Positions 32,309 to 43,610 of a stretch of 64,000 bases of DNA are shown here, piece by piece (within the stretch, counting starts at the first letter, position 1; the number at the start of each line of letters is the position of its first letter). The position numbers were made by a program, and so were the translations under genes. The stretch is from Anthonomus grandis grandis (taxonomy: Eukaryota; Arthropoda; Insecta; Coleoptera; Curculionidae), in assembly GCF_022605725.1 (NCBI RefSeq), contig NC_065550.1:1798001-1862000 (forward strand), read 5' to 3'. The notes beneath the pieces are model-generated. The model made no database searches, was not told the origin of the DNA, and was given only the letters and a program-made list of their open reading frames with translations.

Positions 32309-33240
32309 AAATGATTTTAATTATTGCTTAAATATTTTTAAAATACTTAAGCTAAATTATCTCAGACAATTTAATAATAAATGTTATGCTTTTTATAGTC
32401 CTATTTTATTTACTGACCCTTAACTAAAATCATATTATTTGCTTAAAGTAAAATTATAGACTAAATAGTATAAATATACTATAAAGTAAAAATATAAAAC
32501 CCTTTAAAATATTATTTAGAACCTTAATTGTGGTCATAACTATTGTGATAATCAATACTTACTAATAATAAAGACTTACATATTTTGGATCATAAGGATG
32601 AAATACTTATTAGGATAATACATTTTAACCCAATTAGGATATAATATTAAATACACAATATACTGCCTTAATCTGTTTTATTATGTTTCATGTCTCATAC
32701 TTATTGGAGACAACACCTATGACTTGTGACATCTTCACCTGATTGTGACTAACCAAAAGTTGCATTTTATTTTTATTTGCTTATACTTTAAAAAACACAA
32801 AGAACATGCCTACTAACTTGTACATATATATTTGTATTATATCTGGTCGTTATTAATTAATTTATTCACATTGAGCAGCCAGATTTATTTCAAGAAATAA
32901 GTTCAGTTCTTGTTGTTATTAGAGTATAGATTTTGTTTTCCACATGGGTATATATATAATTTTGTTACAATTGTATAGATGGTTAAAAAATATATATGTT
33001 TAATTTATTATTCACATATGTTTGTTACATGTTTCTTATTATAATGTTATTAACTCTCATGAAAACAAAAAAAAACAGGTAATTTTTTCTGAAAATCCAG
33101 AATTAATTTGTTTTTTCTTTTATTTTAAATTTGTTCCCATACCTATCGTGCCAATTTATAATTCTTAGTAAGTATCTATATGTAAATGTTTTAAATATCC
33201 TAAATAAACAATAAATAATTTCCCAGTCTTTTTCGAAAAT
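32309..33240. other. Very AT-rich, no gene recognised
   Basis: All frames are closed by stops. No terminal repeats or structured RNA were seen. Confidence 0.35.
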
Positions 33241-33242
33241 TT

Positions 33243-34018
33243 TAGGTTTCATTCATCAGGATCACCAAGGTATGGTAAAGTGTAGAGCTAGAGCCAAGTC
33301 TTTAGTTTGGTGGCCAGGACTATTTACTAAAATAGAAAATTTAGTTTGCAATTGTCTACGTTGCATTGAGTTTAGATCTAACATAAAAGAATCTTTCTGT
33401 AAATACGATTTTCCAGATCGTGCATGGCAAAAAATTGCACTTGACTTATTTAAATATGATGGAACGTGGTATCTCATTGTAACTGATTATTGTTCTAGAT
33501 TTTTGAAAATTTTCAAACTTCAATCAATGACCGAGAATGTAATTATCACCAAGTTGAAAGAGTTATTTGCTAGATATGATTTATCATAAGTAGTACGTTC
33601 AAATAATGGACCTCAGTTCTAAACTGAATTTAAACATTTTGCTCAAAGTTTTGACTTTGCGCATATAACAAGCAGTCCTAAATATCCGCAGTTTAATGGG
33701 TGTATCGAAGCTGCGGTTAAATCTGCTAAAAAGCTAAATAAAAAAAGGTGCTGATTTGTTTATATCTTTGTTAGCTTATCAGTCCACTTCTTTGGAAAAT
33801 GGCTTCTCTCCAGCAGAGTTATTGTTTAACAGAAAAATTCGTCAATTTTACCAAAATTTCTTAATGAAATCATTGACACAAGCCCAGTTTTCCAGAGGGA
33901 GGGAAAATACAAAGAAAAAATTGAAAGAAACTATAATAGGAGTCATTGCGCAAAAGATCTACTTCTAAAAGAAACTACTTCTAAGTTTAATAACGATTCG
34001 TGTAGTCATAGCTCTACT
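33243..34018 (+). pseudogene. pol: Ty3/gypsy integrase, partial
   Basis: Starts inside pol at the integrase zinc finger (HQDHQGMVKCRARAKSLVWW followed by CNCLRC: His, His, Cys, Cys). The core has QKIALDLFKYDGTWYLIVTD (first catalytic Asp), then an in-frame stop and VVRSNNGPQF, where the second catalytic Asp of the usual 'SDNG' is Asn. KYPQFNGCIEAAVKSAKKL follows with the catalytic Glu (33681-33737). A frameshift leads to LLAYQSTSLENGFSPAELLF (33765-33824). Everything upstream (protease, RT, RNase H) is missing: the sequence at 33.24 kb begins abruptly. Downstream lie the polypurine tract and LTR of the same element. Confidence 0.88.
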
Positions 34019-34279
34019 GTCATTTATACACCATCAAAACTTTCAATCCTACTACACTAGATTAGACACTTGCTCCAGGCAAAATGTAGAAATTTAGTCT
34101 GCTCTACCAATAGATATAAGTCTTAGTGAATGTGCCTCAGAATCTGAAGTGCAATTTTCAGTAAAACATCAGAGTTTATCTGACAATAATCAAAGCGCTA
34201 GTGTTAGAAGTAGGCCAGTGCGTAACGTTAAGAGAACTTCTTATTTAACGGATTATGTTGCTTAAAAGCTTCTTATTAT

Positions 34280-34290
34280 AAAAGGGAGGA
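34280..34290 (+). promoter_or_regulatory. Polypurine tract of gypsy element
   Basis: AAAAGGGAGGA directly before TGTTCTTTTAGAC, the LTR start. It is the expected priming site for plus-strand DNA synthesis and fixes the LTR border. Confidence 0.8.
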
Positions 34291-34411
34291 TGTTCTTTTA
34301 GACTTAATGCTGTCCATTTATTCTAATTACGACAAACCTGAATATCCTTACACCAAGGACGACTCGCTATTGGTCAGGGTAAGTGGCCTGATCGGGCTCT
34401 GTGAAGAAGAT
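34291..34411 (+). repeat. Gypsy 3' LTR, 5' part
   Basis: Begins TGTT right behind the polypurine tract and matches 24670-24790 at roughly nine of ten positions. After AAGAAGATA the two sequences part, so this LTR is truncated, with unrelated sequence joined on. Confidence 0.75.
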
Positions 34412-34599
34412 ACTTTTTGACCGTCCTCGGTGCTTTATGTGTCCGCCCTCGGTCTTTTTAAATAGTGTAACCAACAACTATCGGGTTTTATTAAAAGAAC
34501 CCAATGGAACAATTTTGATTACTAATTTTTGGTTTTTATTTTTAACCAATAGGATTTCACCCTTACACCATAGGATTTCAACACGTGAAGAAGCAGGTT

Positions 34600-35108
34600 G
34601 TGGGGTACAGTGTCGAAAAGGGGCAACATTCTGAACACTTATTGAAATAAATCTGATATTTTTATGTTTTTGTTTTCTATCTGAACAAATTTAAATAAGG
34701 AAAGATTTTTCTAATTTTCTCGAAAACGAATAGACTGATTTAAAAAGATCAAACGTCAAAAGACTTTGAAAGACCTTTTAAACAAGCTATTACTCGATAC
34801 CCCTTGCTATTTAAAAATTTTAAGGAGATGACCCTGGGGGGCAGAGGGTGAAAGGGGGTGAAGTAATTTTAGAAGGTGGTAGACAATGGTACAGTGAAAA
34901 CATCTTGTCGGACTTGCATTGTCTTATTTATTTAATGTAACACGACGTTTCGGTTGGTAAGTATCTCCAACCGTTATCAAGTGTAAAACTATTTTAGGTT
35001 AGAAAGTTGTCCCCCTTGACAAACCTTTTCACGTATTTCGCCGTTTTTTTTTGAAACAGTGGTTTTCGATAAATCCGTGGTGGGAAGTTTTCAAATAAAC
35101 ACCCTGTA
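34600..35108 (+). pseudogene. Mariner-type element, 3' end (copy with small insertion)
   Basis: Starts at the decayed C-terminal codons (compare ACATTCTGAACACTTATTG at about 34627 with the 'HFEHLL' codons of other copies), then a 3' region ending AAACACCCTGTATA. The same sequence occurs at 36970-37345, and its start again at 55640-55690. This copy differs by a 118-bp insertion at 34873-34990. Confidence 0.75.
34873..34990 (-). mobile_element. 118-bp insertion with hammerhead-like motif and 7-bp target duplication
   Basis: Absent from the sister copy at about 37227-37240, so an insertion. Flanked by ATTTTAG (34866-34872 and 34991-34997). On the minus strand it contains TTGATAAC, then GGTTGG...CCAACC (a perfect 6-bp stem, 34952-34957 with 34967-34972) and CGAAAC, which is the layout of a hammerhead core (CUGAUGA, stem II, GAAA) with changes in the first box. 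Resembles the hammerhead regions of Penelope-like elements. Confidence 0.6.
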
Positions 35109-35499
35109 TAGGAGGACAATAAACATCAACCTAGAGATGGCAAATACATGACATATTGAGTTTAGTATCGATAACGATAATTAAAACTTCAATAACATTT
35201 TTTCAGCAAAATGTGCATCATGATGCTAAAAAAATGCTACTATTGGTTCATTCAACACTACTTTAGTTCAAAGATAATGCTACTATTGATTAATTTAATT
35301 ACTATATAGATGATGATATGGATATTTTGTTATTGCAAGATTCTTATTGACATAAAATAAATTTAAGATATATTTTGCCTTTTTCGACTGCTGACTATAC
35401 ATGAATTGCATTTCCAGAAGTTAAATTTAACACGTATTATCATTCTTAACAAGGAAATCGATATTCTAAGGCTGGGACAGTTTTGTGAGTCCGACAGAA
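35109..35499. other. No gene recognised
   Basis: AT-rich spacer between the mariner-type 3' end and a LINE remnant. Confidence 0.35.
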
Positions 35500-36660
35500 G
35501 ACTCTTGAATTGCAAAGATAAAAATTTTGTTTACATAAGTGCTCATTGGCCGTCCGATGCGGGCTTTTAGCTTTTACCTGAATTCGATAACATTAGGTCA
35601 GTTATTAATTTACATGACTAGAGTTATTTTGGGAATTGATAGTAATGGGCATCATCCGCATGGGTTTTCTTCCAATACCGATGATAATAGGCAGAACCAA
35701 CATTACTTACCACCTTTTGTGGAGTCAGGGGAGAAATATTGATATTTCAATGATTTCTTTAAACCTACTGGCCTAATGTTCCAACTGGACGGTAACTGAT
35801 AAGACGCTAAGTGATCATAGGTTTATTTTATTTTAAATATAAATTGAAGGTTGTGTCTAGTGGTCCGTTTACTGAAAATTACATCCTTCTTGCTACCATT
35901 AAAAATAGAATCAATATAGATAAAGCCATGGACATGACTAAACTGGTCTAAACCAGATCGAGAGAGATCTTATTTAGGAACCTAATACGGATAATATGGA
36001 AAGAAGAGCGGTTGCTTTGACCAAGTTACTTAAGGATATTGCTGAAAAATGTATTTTAAAAAGGAGGATTTATGTTGGTATACCTATTTGGTAGAATGAA
36101 CACTCAGTGCGTAGAACACTCAGAATCTTAAAGAGAAACCATATCATGCCAGGAGGCTTCACCAGGTAGAGAAGAACGATATAATCAAAGAAAATTTAAG
36201 GGCGGATCTATTAAAAGAAAAAAGATTAGGAGTTAATATCAGAAAAAGTAAAGAAAAATCTTGGGGTAACTTTATGGAAGACTAATGATTGACGAGATAT
36301 TAATTTATGGACGAATCTCTGGAGCTTGCCTTATAAGCTAGCTTCTGGTAAAACTCATAGTAAAACTATATTAGATACTGTTAACACTATGGCCAGTCTC
36401 AGGACCGCTGATTTTGAATCCAAAGCGTGAGAAATTATTGGCGAATTTATTCTTGATGATCCAATCAATTTGAATACGGTTGAGCGTAATTTAATAAAAA
36501 ATCAGGCGTTTTTTAAATTTTCCTTTAGAACCTTTAGGCATTAATTTGGAAGTTAATGCTTCTAATCTTGAGAAGCATTTGTTGCATGTGAATATTAAAA
36601 AAGCTCATGGGCTTGATGGCGGTCCGGGTATTGAACAATATGTATTGAATATAGAATAAT
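35500..36660 (+). pseudogene. R1-like LINE remnant (endonuclease to RT start)
   Basis: Endonuclease motifs: RVILGIDSNGHHPHGFSSNT (35622-35681) followed by DDNRQNQHYLPPFVESGEKY, then in another frame WTVTDKTLSDHRFI (about 35789-35830), where SDH is the conserved C-terminal active-site motif. Then connector pieces (SLELPYKLASGKTHSKTILD, about 36319-36378) and, after shifts, KHLLHVNIKKAHGLDGGPGI (about 36574-36633), comparable with the 'KKAPGPDGIPG' RT start of R1-clade elements. The frame breaks repeatedly and the RT proper is missing. Clade suggested by 'GIDSNGHHPLWGS' -type wording; moderate. Confidence 0.65.
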
Positions 36661-36959
36661 TTCCACTCTTTCGGCTAGTGCGTAAACCATTTTGGAAGTA
36701 AAATCTTCAATTCAACAAATAAATTTTCACTATTCCAAGACTGTTACAAATGTAACTGACGGCAAAATAAATTCTTTATTTTCCTTAGCAACTATAAATA
36801 ACTAAGCAGGTATAACAATAAATACATTTCGCCCAGGATATCTGTGATGATGAAAAGAATGCGGAAAAAAATTCAGGTTCTTATTTAGTTTTTTCCACGT
36901 CTAATCTTCGGAATTGCTGTTTATATTGGTAGTTTCCGTTTTAAATTATAAACAAATTG

Positions 36960-37345
36960 TAAATTTGGCAGACCCTAACGGCCAACATTTTGAACACTTA
37001 TTGAAATCAAAACTGATATTTTTATATTTTTGTTTTCTATCTGAACAAATTAAGATTAACAAAGATTTTTCTAATTTTCTCGAAAACTAATCGGCCGATT
37101 TAAAAAAATCAAACATCAAAATAAAAGACTTTGAAGGACCTTTTAAACAAGTTATTACTCGATACTTCTTGCTATTTAAAATTTTTAAGAGGATGATCCT
37201 GGGGGGCAGAGGGTGAAAGGGGGTGAAGTAATTTTAGGTTAGAAAGTTGTCCCCCTTGATAAACCTTTTGACGTATTTCGGCGTTTTTTAAACAGTGGTT
37301 TTCGATGAATCCGTGATGGGAAGTTTTCAAATGAACACCCTGTAT
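36960..37345 (+). pseudogene. Mariner-type element, 3' end (uninterrupted copy)
   Basis: CAACATTTTGAACACTTATT (36980) through GGGGGGCAGAGGGTGAAAGG to AACACCCTGTATA (37332-37346). It is the same 3' region as 34600-35108 but without the 118-bp insertion. It therefore serves as the empty site for that insertion. Confidence 0.78.
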
Positions 37346-39813
37346 ATATAGATATGGTTATAACAATTTTAGTAGTAATAAAGTTATACTGTCAGCACCT
37401 GGCGCGCAGGAATTTTTTGGAATTGTAATTTGTTTGACAATTTCATTTATATTTGTTGGTCTTAATACATATAGCATATGGTGCATGTGATTTGAATTTT
37501 ATGGGGTTCGGAGAAGTTTTAAATTTTTTAGTGCTTGTGGTGTGGCTTCAAAATGAAATTATATCGAGCCGTTACGCACCTGTTCTTCCATTTGATGAGT
37601 AACTGTTTGGCGATGTCCGTTTTTAGCAGTAAGTTTTTTAAAGCTGCGGATTTCACTTCACGATGGTGTTAAGGCACAAAAATAGAGTAATGAGGAATTA
37701 CTTTATTTGTGGGAAACGTTATTGGGATAACGTTCAGCATAAATACGTGGACTTCTGTGATCTTTATGACCGCTATCTATCGCATCTTACAAATTTCTCC
37801 ATTATCGTTAAATTACTTTAATTTTTCAAAATTAAAAAAAAAACATTTAATTTTTAGATATCAAACAGAACTGTATTGAAGAAACAACATACCAATTTAT
37901 TGAAAAATATCTACAGGGGTTATAAACATATCGAAAACAAAATTTTTTGTTTGTTAAAACTTTACCATCACCTTTTCAGATCTAAGACAGTGTAAAACTC
38001 TGCCTTGAAAACTTTTTTGCCTAACTTCGTCTAAAGAATACGTTCCTAATTTTGTCGTAATATTAAAAAAAACATCCTGTTTATCAATTGTTTCAATTTA
38101 TATAATATATCAATATATTTCTAATTGATATATATCAAAAAATAATCTAAAATTTAAAATATCTAAATATACAAACCATATTTACTACGACTATTACTAC
38201 TAGAAGTAACGACATTCAAATAATACTATTTAACCATGTTGCTTTTTTAAAAAAGACTGTAGGCAACTTTGATAACTTTGTTGGAGAACATTTAAATTTT
38301 TAAGTTATTTTATTATTCATCTTACGTCTATTTATCAGGTTAACAGTATATTTAACCAGCCCCATAAATTATGAATAAATGAATTAGTAACCAAAAACAA
38401 ACACATTTTTCCCGAACGAATCCCTCTTTCTGTTCAAATTTTGGGGTTAAATTCACTTCCTTATTAAGGCTTCTAGGTATAAGGATGATTTTTTAATTAA
38501 TAAAAAATTAAAGAGAGTTATTCCTGATATATACTTCGCATAGAAAAATGCGAAGATTCTGAAATAAAAGAACGATTAATGCAACTTTTTGATGCATGTC
38601 TGCGTCATCATCCCGATTACTTTAGGTATCTCAATTAATTAAGCACCTATTTTCAAAATATTTGTTTAAGACCTGGCACTATTGCACAATCCCATTTTTA
38701 TATTTTGTAATTCAAATTTGTTTTTTACGTATAACTAAAATATTGTAGCATCCTATATTTTAATATTAAAGGGAGAATCTATAAGCCTGACGAAACGTTG
38801 CATTACACACTATCAAATGTCTACAGATCATTTATATTTGTTTCCAAAAGTATCGGTCCATAAATAAAAAAAGTATTGGTCGAGAAACTTTTATATTAAT
38901 TACATTTTTTCACTTAACTTGTCTACAAGAAATCACGTAAAATCACGATATAGTCTTTAGATAAAGATGAATATGCAACATATTACTTATTTTTATGATA
39001 TTCCTTCCAATGTACTAAACTTTAAATAATGATCAACAATTTTATTATTATGTTTATTAAAAGTGAGAATAGTTATCTGTCGAGATGTGTTTCTGACATT
39101 TAACTTCTCCGGTCAAAGGTTTTTTTGAGAAAGTATCTAATACATACATTCAGATCTTTTCTCTTCAATATTACTTACAAGCGTAATTCTTCAAACGACA
39201 ATTTTTTTGTTTTGATATAGTATTTGTTATTTCTTTTCAAAGTGGTGACAATAAAGCTTAAAATCAATCAAGTTGAGTATTAACCTAAATATGTCTCCCT
39301 GCTTTAGGCACATTCTAAAAAAGAGGTTCACATATCTGAGATAAATATGCTTGTCCATCCTCTGTCAATTTATCGAGTTCGCCTTGGGATAAATTCACTT
39401 TATATTTATATAATAAAAAAAGGCCAAACCTATATGAAATATTTAGTTTCCTCTTTTTGAGGACTGAAACTCGTAGGGATAGAATGAAATACTTATTTAA
39501 TTATAGAGATCTGTCAGTTTGTTTTCGATGCCTTTATTTAAGAAATCGATACCAAATTGATATAACGTACAATAAAATGATTTAGTGAATAAGGAAAAAG
39601 CCGTTTTATTTTAAGACAAAAAAAATAACTTGAAGGTAAATTTTGTTTATTATTTGTTGGATATTTCTTTAACCGTATCTTATTAGTCATTTTAAGTTAT
39701 TTTTGTTGATGTTAAATAAATACTTTAAATTCTTTTAGGCGTATTTAGCAAACTGAAAAATGTATTCAGTACAATTTTTGCTATCAGTGTACTCAGAATT
39801 TGTTTTAAGTGTA
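37346..39813. other. 2.5 kb without recognised gene
   Basis: AT-rich throughout. One short frame near 38541-38636 gives EIKERLMQLFDACLRHHPDY, which I could not place. No repeats other than A/T runs. Confidence 0.35.
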
Positions 39814-40065
39814 TGTGAAATAATAAGCTTCAATTTAATATAAACTACTTTATCATTTAAAAAAAAATAAACTTATTAACCTACAAGTCTTAACAGCAAG
39901 AAAACAATTCTTTAACTGACTCACAGCAAACGTTTTTATGCAAATTACCCAACATTACATGCCCAGAAATCGGCATAAGAAGTATATATTATAAACATTG
40001 GTAAATAACTGCGATGCAACGTCCGCAATATTCCCTTAGATTCCTCTCTCGAGCGAATAACTGCA
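39814..40065 (-). repeat. Gypsy 3' LTR
   Basis: TGTGAAATAATAAGCTTC... to GAATAACTGCA. Matches 47067-47311 over ~245 bp with scattered substitutions and small indels, so this element is older than the BEL element. On the minus strand the LTR probably starts AGTTATTCG, as in many insect gypsy-clade elements. Confidence 0.78.
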
Positions 40066-40239
40066 ATGGGTAGATTTATTCCGGTCAGCTTTATTACGAG
40101 GCTCTTACATGCGGCCATCCTGACTGGATAATAAGAAAATCTCATCCATTTTTCACAAAGAGACCGACGTATACAACAGACGAAAAACAATGAAAAACAC
40201 AAAGTCACGGTCTCACAACATTTACTTAAAGCTACACGT

Positions 40240-40266
40240 GTTTCGCTCTATTCAGAGCATCATCAG
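40240..40266 (-). ncRNA. Hammerhead ribozyme motif (Penelope-type)
   Basis: On the minus strand: CTGATGA (40266-40260), a perfect 4-bp stem GCTC/GAGC with a 6-base loop, then GAAA (40244-40241) and CACGTGT. These are the conserved boxes of a hammerhead core in order. Penelope-like elements are known to carry such minimal hammerheads in their terminal repeats. It lies downstream of the GIY-YIG ORF of the Penelope-like element. Self-cleavage is inferred, not shown. Confidence 0.75.
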
Positions 40267-40439
40267 GCCTAAAACAATAATAATTAGTATTGAAAGAAAA
40301 AAAAAATAGGACATTAAAAAGACTAAAACCTTAAAAAGCCACTAACGTTGGCAAAACAGTAAATAAACATACATTTAAGGTTAGGATGACTATACAGTTA
40401 TTTAAAACCAAACAATAAAAAATTGCAAAATAATATCAC

Positions 40440-40512
40440 ACCTATTGGGAATCGAACCCGCGACAACAAGCTTACAAGCCAGAGATTATAACCTATGGGC
40501 TACCGGAACACT
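40440..40512 (-). tRNA. tRNA-derived pseudogene/SINE-like Pol III unit
   Basis: On the minus strand an A box TAGCCCATAGG (40502-40492) and a perfect B box GGTTCGATTCC (40458-40448) are separated by 33 bases, as in a tRNA, with an anticodon-loop-like CTTGTAA between them (would be Thr-UGU). The acceptor stem does not pair and the T stem pairs only partly, so it is not a functional tRNA. Probably a tRNA-derived repeat or a decayed tRNA inside the Penelope-like element's 3' region. Confidence 0.5.
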
Positions 40513-40608
40513 GAGGAGAAGTTCAAAACATTTGTTGTTAAGCCAAGGTATTTTAACACAATATTAAACTTATTTCAGTTGGAAGAAATTATGTGAATAT
40601 AAAATTGA

Positions 40609-41091
40609 TTAAATAAGATTATTAAAAATAAGGTTGGGTTCAAAATTAAATACGTCGTTAACACAGACAAGAACAGGACTCTTCTTGGCTTTAGTAATTT
40701 CCATCCTCTCCAGAAGGTCAAGCTTTTTCCCTTTAGGGCATTCATGAAGTATTTCAGCTCCGACCTCTGGAGAAAAGTGATGTGTGGAAGCTAACAGGTG
40801 ATTCGCAAACGCTGACTTTGTATCACGGACGTCTGTATTTTTAAATTTCTCAAACAACGCTACATGTTCTTTAACGCGTGTAGAAATTTTTCTTCCAGAT
40901 TGGCCAATATATACAGCGTCACAATCCCCACATTTCAAAGAGTAAACCCCTGATTTCGAAAAGACATTTGCCTTGTCTATCACGCTCACTAACTGTTTTT
41001 TTAAATTATTCGCGGTTTTGAAAGCGATTTTGATATTAGAAGTCTTAAAAAATTTAGCTAAATTTAAAGAAATTGAGCCGAAAAAGGACAA
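40609..41091 (-). pseudogene. Penelope-like element, GIY-YIG endonuclease domain
   Basis: C-terminal part of the Penelope polyprotein: a GIY-YIG nuclease that nicks target DNA for priming. Seen: FSKSGVYSLKCGDCDAVYIG (the GVY...VYIG core), then QSGRKISTRVKEH (catalytic Arg region), FANHLLASTHHFSPE and ILHECPKGKKLDLLERMEI. The C.DC motif between the two halves of GIY-YIG is typical of Penelope. The domain is open over ~160 codons with no internal stop, but it is joined to the RT only by a frameshift around 41.1 kb. Confidence 0.92.
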
Positions 41092-41134
41092 AGATCTAAA
41101 GGACTTTTTGTCGTCTTTCTTATGAAGAAGATTG

Positions 41135-42500
41135 TCAAGTCAACTTGTATTTATTTAAGAACTTAAAGTATAATTTATTAATTAAGTAAGGTGAGAATCC
41201 ATTATTAAAAGCAATATGTTTTATAATATTAAGCTCTTTAACAAACGCTTCCTTTGACAGGGCGATGTTAAAAAGTCTGTAAAAGAAAGAATTGAAGGAG
41301 GCAAATTTGTGTGGACAGGGAGAAATAGACGCGTATTGAATGACATTCTCAGTAGTGGTGGGTTTACGATATATTTCAAATATTAGTTTATTATTGAGTC
41401 TTTCTATAAGGAGGTCTAGGAATGGCAGTTTACCATTTTGTTCTTCCTCAATGGTAAAAGAAATCTTTGGGTGCAAAGAATTCACAAAATGAAGAAAATT
41501 TATCAAATCTTCTTTCTGGCCATTTCTGGCCACAATGAAAATATCGTCCTCTTATATTCAATGAGAAACTCCCCAAACCTACCCTTAACAATCCTTTCTT
41601 CTAGGTTGCTCATAAAAATTTCACTTAACAGTGGGGAAAGGCATGAACCCATAGCCAATCCCGAGACTTGTTTGAAAATTTTATTATTGAATTGAAAGAA
41701 ATTTTGATTTACAATAAGGCTGAGCAAGTCCAAGAGGTTATCAACTATAACTCGACTAAGGGAAGATTTTAATAATAGAGTTCTTACCAGATCTATACAT
41801 TCTGTAGGGGGAATGCTAGGAAAAAGATTTTTTACATCCAAAGAAATAAGTATAGATCCGTCAGGTATGTAAAGATTTTTCAGACTATTTGACAAATCCA
41901 CTGAATTTTTAGCTGAATAAACACTCCTAAACTTAGTCGCCTCCCTCAAAACTGTGTTTAACCAAGCTGATAAATGATAGCAGGGGGAATTGATAAAAGA
42001 AACCACTGGTCTTACGAGAACATTGTTTTTGTGAATTTTTGGAAGACCGTAGAGAATTGGAGTTTTGGGATTCATAGGATACAGCTTTTCTTTCTTAGTA
42101 TTAAAGAACTCAAGAGTTAAACTGCACTTATCCAGCATTTGCTTAACTTTAGTAAAATACGAGTTGGTGGGGTCACTATTGACTGTAACAAAGTCCTCTG
42201 AATCCAAGAAATCCAACACTTTCTGAATGTAATCATTCCTCTTTAGAATAACCAAACAATTGCCCTTGTCTGCTTTTCATAATATTAAATCGTTACTTCT
42301 GATTTTATTTTTTAAAGAAGTTAAATGTTTTTTGTTAAAATTAGTATCATTAAGATTATCTGAGCCAAAACTAGAATTTAAGAAGTTTATTATTTTAACA
42401 CGTAAAATGTTCTTTTTTTTGCTATATCAGTCGTCAAAAATCGACAAAATTCGATTAAATTCTATAAAACATGGTGCCACATAGAAATTCCTAACGGGCG
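41135..42500 (-). pseudogene. Penelope-like reverse transcriptase, frameshift at the catalytic box
   Basis: RT of a Penelope-like element. N-terminal pieces with stops at 42500-42260 (RTFYVLK; then KADKGNCLVILKRNDYIQKV after a TGA). Open from 42255: YGLPKIHKNNVLVRPVVS, DGSILISLDVKNLFPSIPP (first catalytic Asp), QVSGLAMGSCLSPLLSEIFM. At about 41550 the frame should read IEYKRYVDDIFIVARNG, but seven bases appear lost between AGG and ACGAT. This removes YV plus part of the first Asp of the YVDD box and shifts the frame. The downstream frame continues ARNGQKEDLINFLHFVNSLH, KLPFLDLLIERLNNKLIFEI and YRKPTTTENVIQYAS (thumb). Other residues are well kept, so inactivation seems fairly recent. Confidence 0.92.
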
Positions 42501-42818
42501 TTTTAATTAAGTAATCCCGAGAGCATTTAGGCTCGGGGAACTATAGTTCCCGACAGCCACATCTCAGGGATACACTTTACTCAAGAAGGCTGAGCGATTT
42601 CTCGACGGTTGAAAACCCAGAGAAGCTCACCAAATTTCAATTTATCGAACCCAGGGATCAAAGCTCAACAGGAACATTACTTCCCGACAGTTTATATCCA
42701 TTTATAACTCAGAGATTCCTAACTTTGACGGCTTCTTAAGGTGCCCAAGAGTCATCTCAGCGGCTTAAATATAATATATTGATCACGCATTTCGACTGTC
42801 TTGCCTCATTCAACGTCA
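42501..42818. other. Non-coding junction between Penelope-like and gypsy sequence
   Basis: GC-richer than the surroundings and without frames. On the minus strand, TTGATGA (42822-42816) and GAAA (42793-42790) lie in hammerhead-like order, but the sequence between does not form a good stem. The segment could be the 5' terminal repeat of the Penelope-like element or the gypsy 3' untranslated region. Confidence 0.35.
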
Positions 42819-43605
42819 TCAAAAGTGACCCATTTCTTTATTTCCTCGGAAGCATAGATTCCGGTAAAAGGGATCCTTGGAGAGATAAGGAGACCTTCTC
42901 TGACCAGGAAGGTCAGTCATCTCAAACCTATCATTTCCAAGACATTTGGATATTTTAAATTGACCTTTCCATTTGAGCCCCAACTTCCGACTGTCGCCGG
43001 TGCTAATAATAGAGGAAATTGTTACGAGCACCAAGTCGCCTGGGTTTAAGGATTTTGGTCCGATGCGATGCTCATCAAAACTGGCCTTCTGTCGTTGCTG
43101 ACTGGCCTCTATTTTATCTACCACTGACCTGCGTAAACCCAAAAAATTTAAAGATCTTCAGGTTCTACAAAGGCTAAATTTTGTGGACCAGATCGGTAGC
43201 CCAATAATGCTTCGGACGGACACAATGGCCTTATTGAGGGTGTTATTAAGGCCCAGCTGGATATTGATGATGTTTTCTTCCCATTCATCGTTATCTTCGT
43301 TTGCTCCCATTGTGGCCAACGAGTCAAGAACGGTCTTATTATACCGCTCAACCTGGCCACGTGGTATTCCAACCGCATTAAAGTGTAATTAAACTTGTTT
43401 CTCCTCCTAAAACTTTTTGAACGTCTTTGAAGTAAATGCCCTACCTTTATCGGTAATTATTCTTCTTGGTACCCCGAATATTTTTATAATTTCAGATATT
43501 TAGCTTTAGTGTTTTTAACGGCTTTTATAAAACAAAACTTAGTGAACGCATCAACAATAACAAATAAATAACTATTGCCTTCTTTACTTTTACAAAACGG
43601 ACCAA
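42819..43605 (-). pseudogene. pol: Gypsy integrase, core and C-terminal part
   Basis: Core: NSYLFVIVDAFTKFCFIKAV (about 43580-43521), a frameshifted stretch, TRWPQWEQTKITMNGK and PSEALLGYRSGPQNLAF (about 43215-43165). C-terminal region: VVDKIEASQQRQKASFDEHR, PGDLVLVTIS and GLKWKGQFKISKCLGNDRFE (43120-42910). The frame ends at the TGA near 42819. The second catalytic Asp is not recognisable (stops around 43.45 kb). The first catalytic Asp lies on the other side of the 561-bp hAT insertion. Confidence 0.85.
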
Positions 43606-43610
43606 GGTGG

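Noticed and set aside
38541..38636. Short frame EIKERLMQLFDACLRHHPDY
   Set aside because: About 30 codons, unknown and isolated; not enough to call a gene.
39945..40208. ORF similar to another at 47179-47475
   Set aside because: The similarity arises because both overlap the two gypsy LTRs; it is not a gene family.
40440..40512. Functional tRNA-Thr gene
   Set aside because: A and B boxes are good, but acceptor and T stems do not pair properly.
42786..42822. Hammerhead-like order TTGATGA ... GAAA on the minus strand
   Set aside because: The intervening 22 bases do not form a credible stem II and the first box is altered. It overlaps the end of the gypsy pol frame, so it was not called as a ribozyme.
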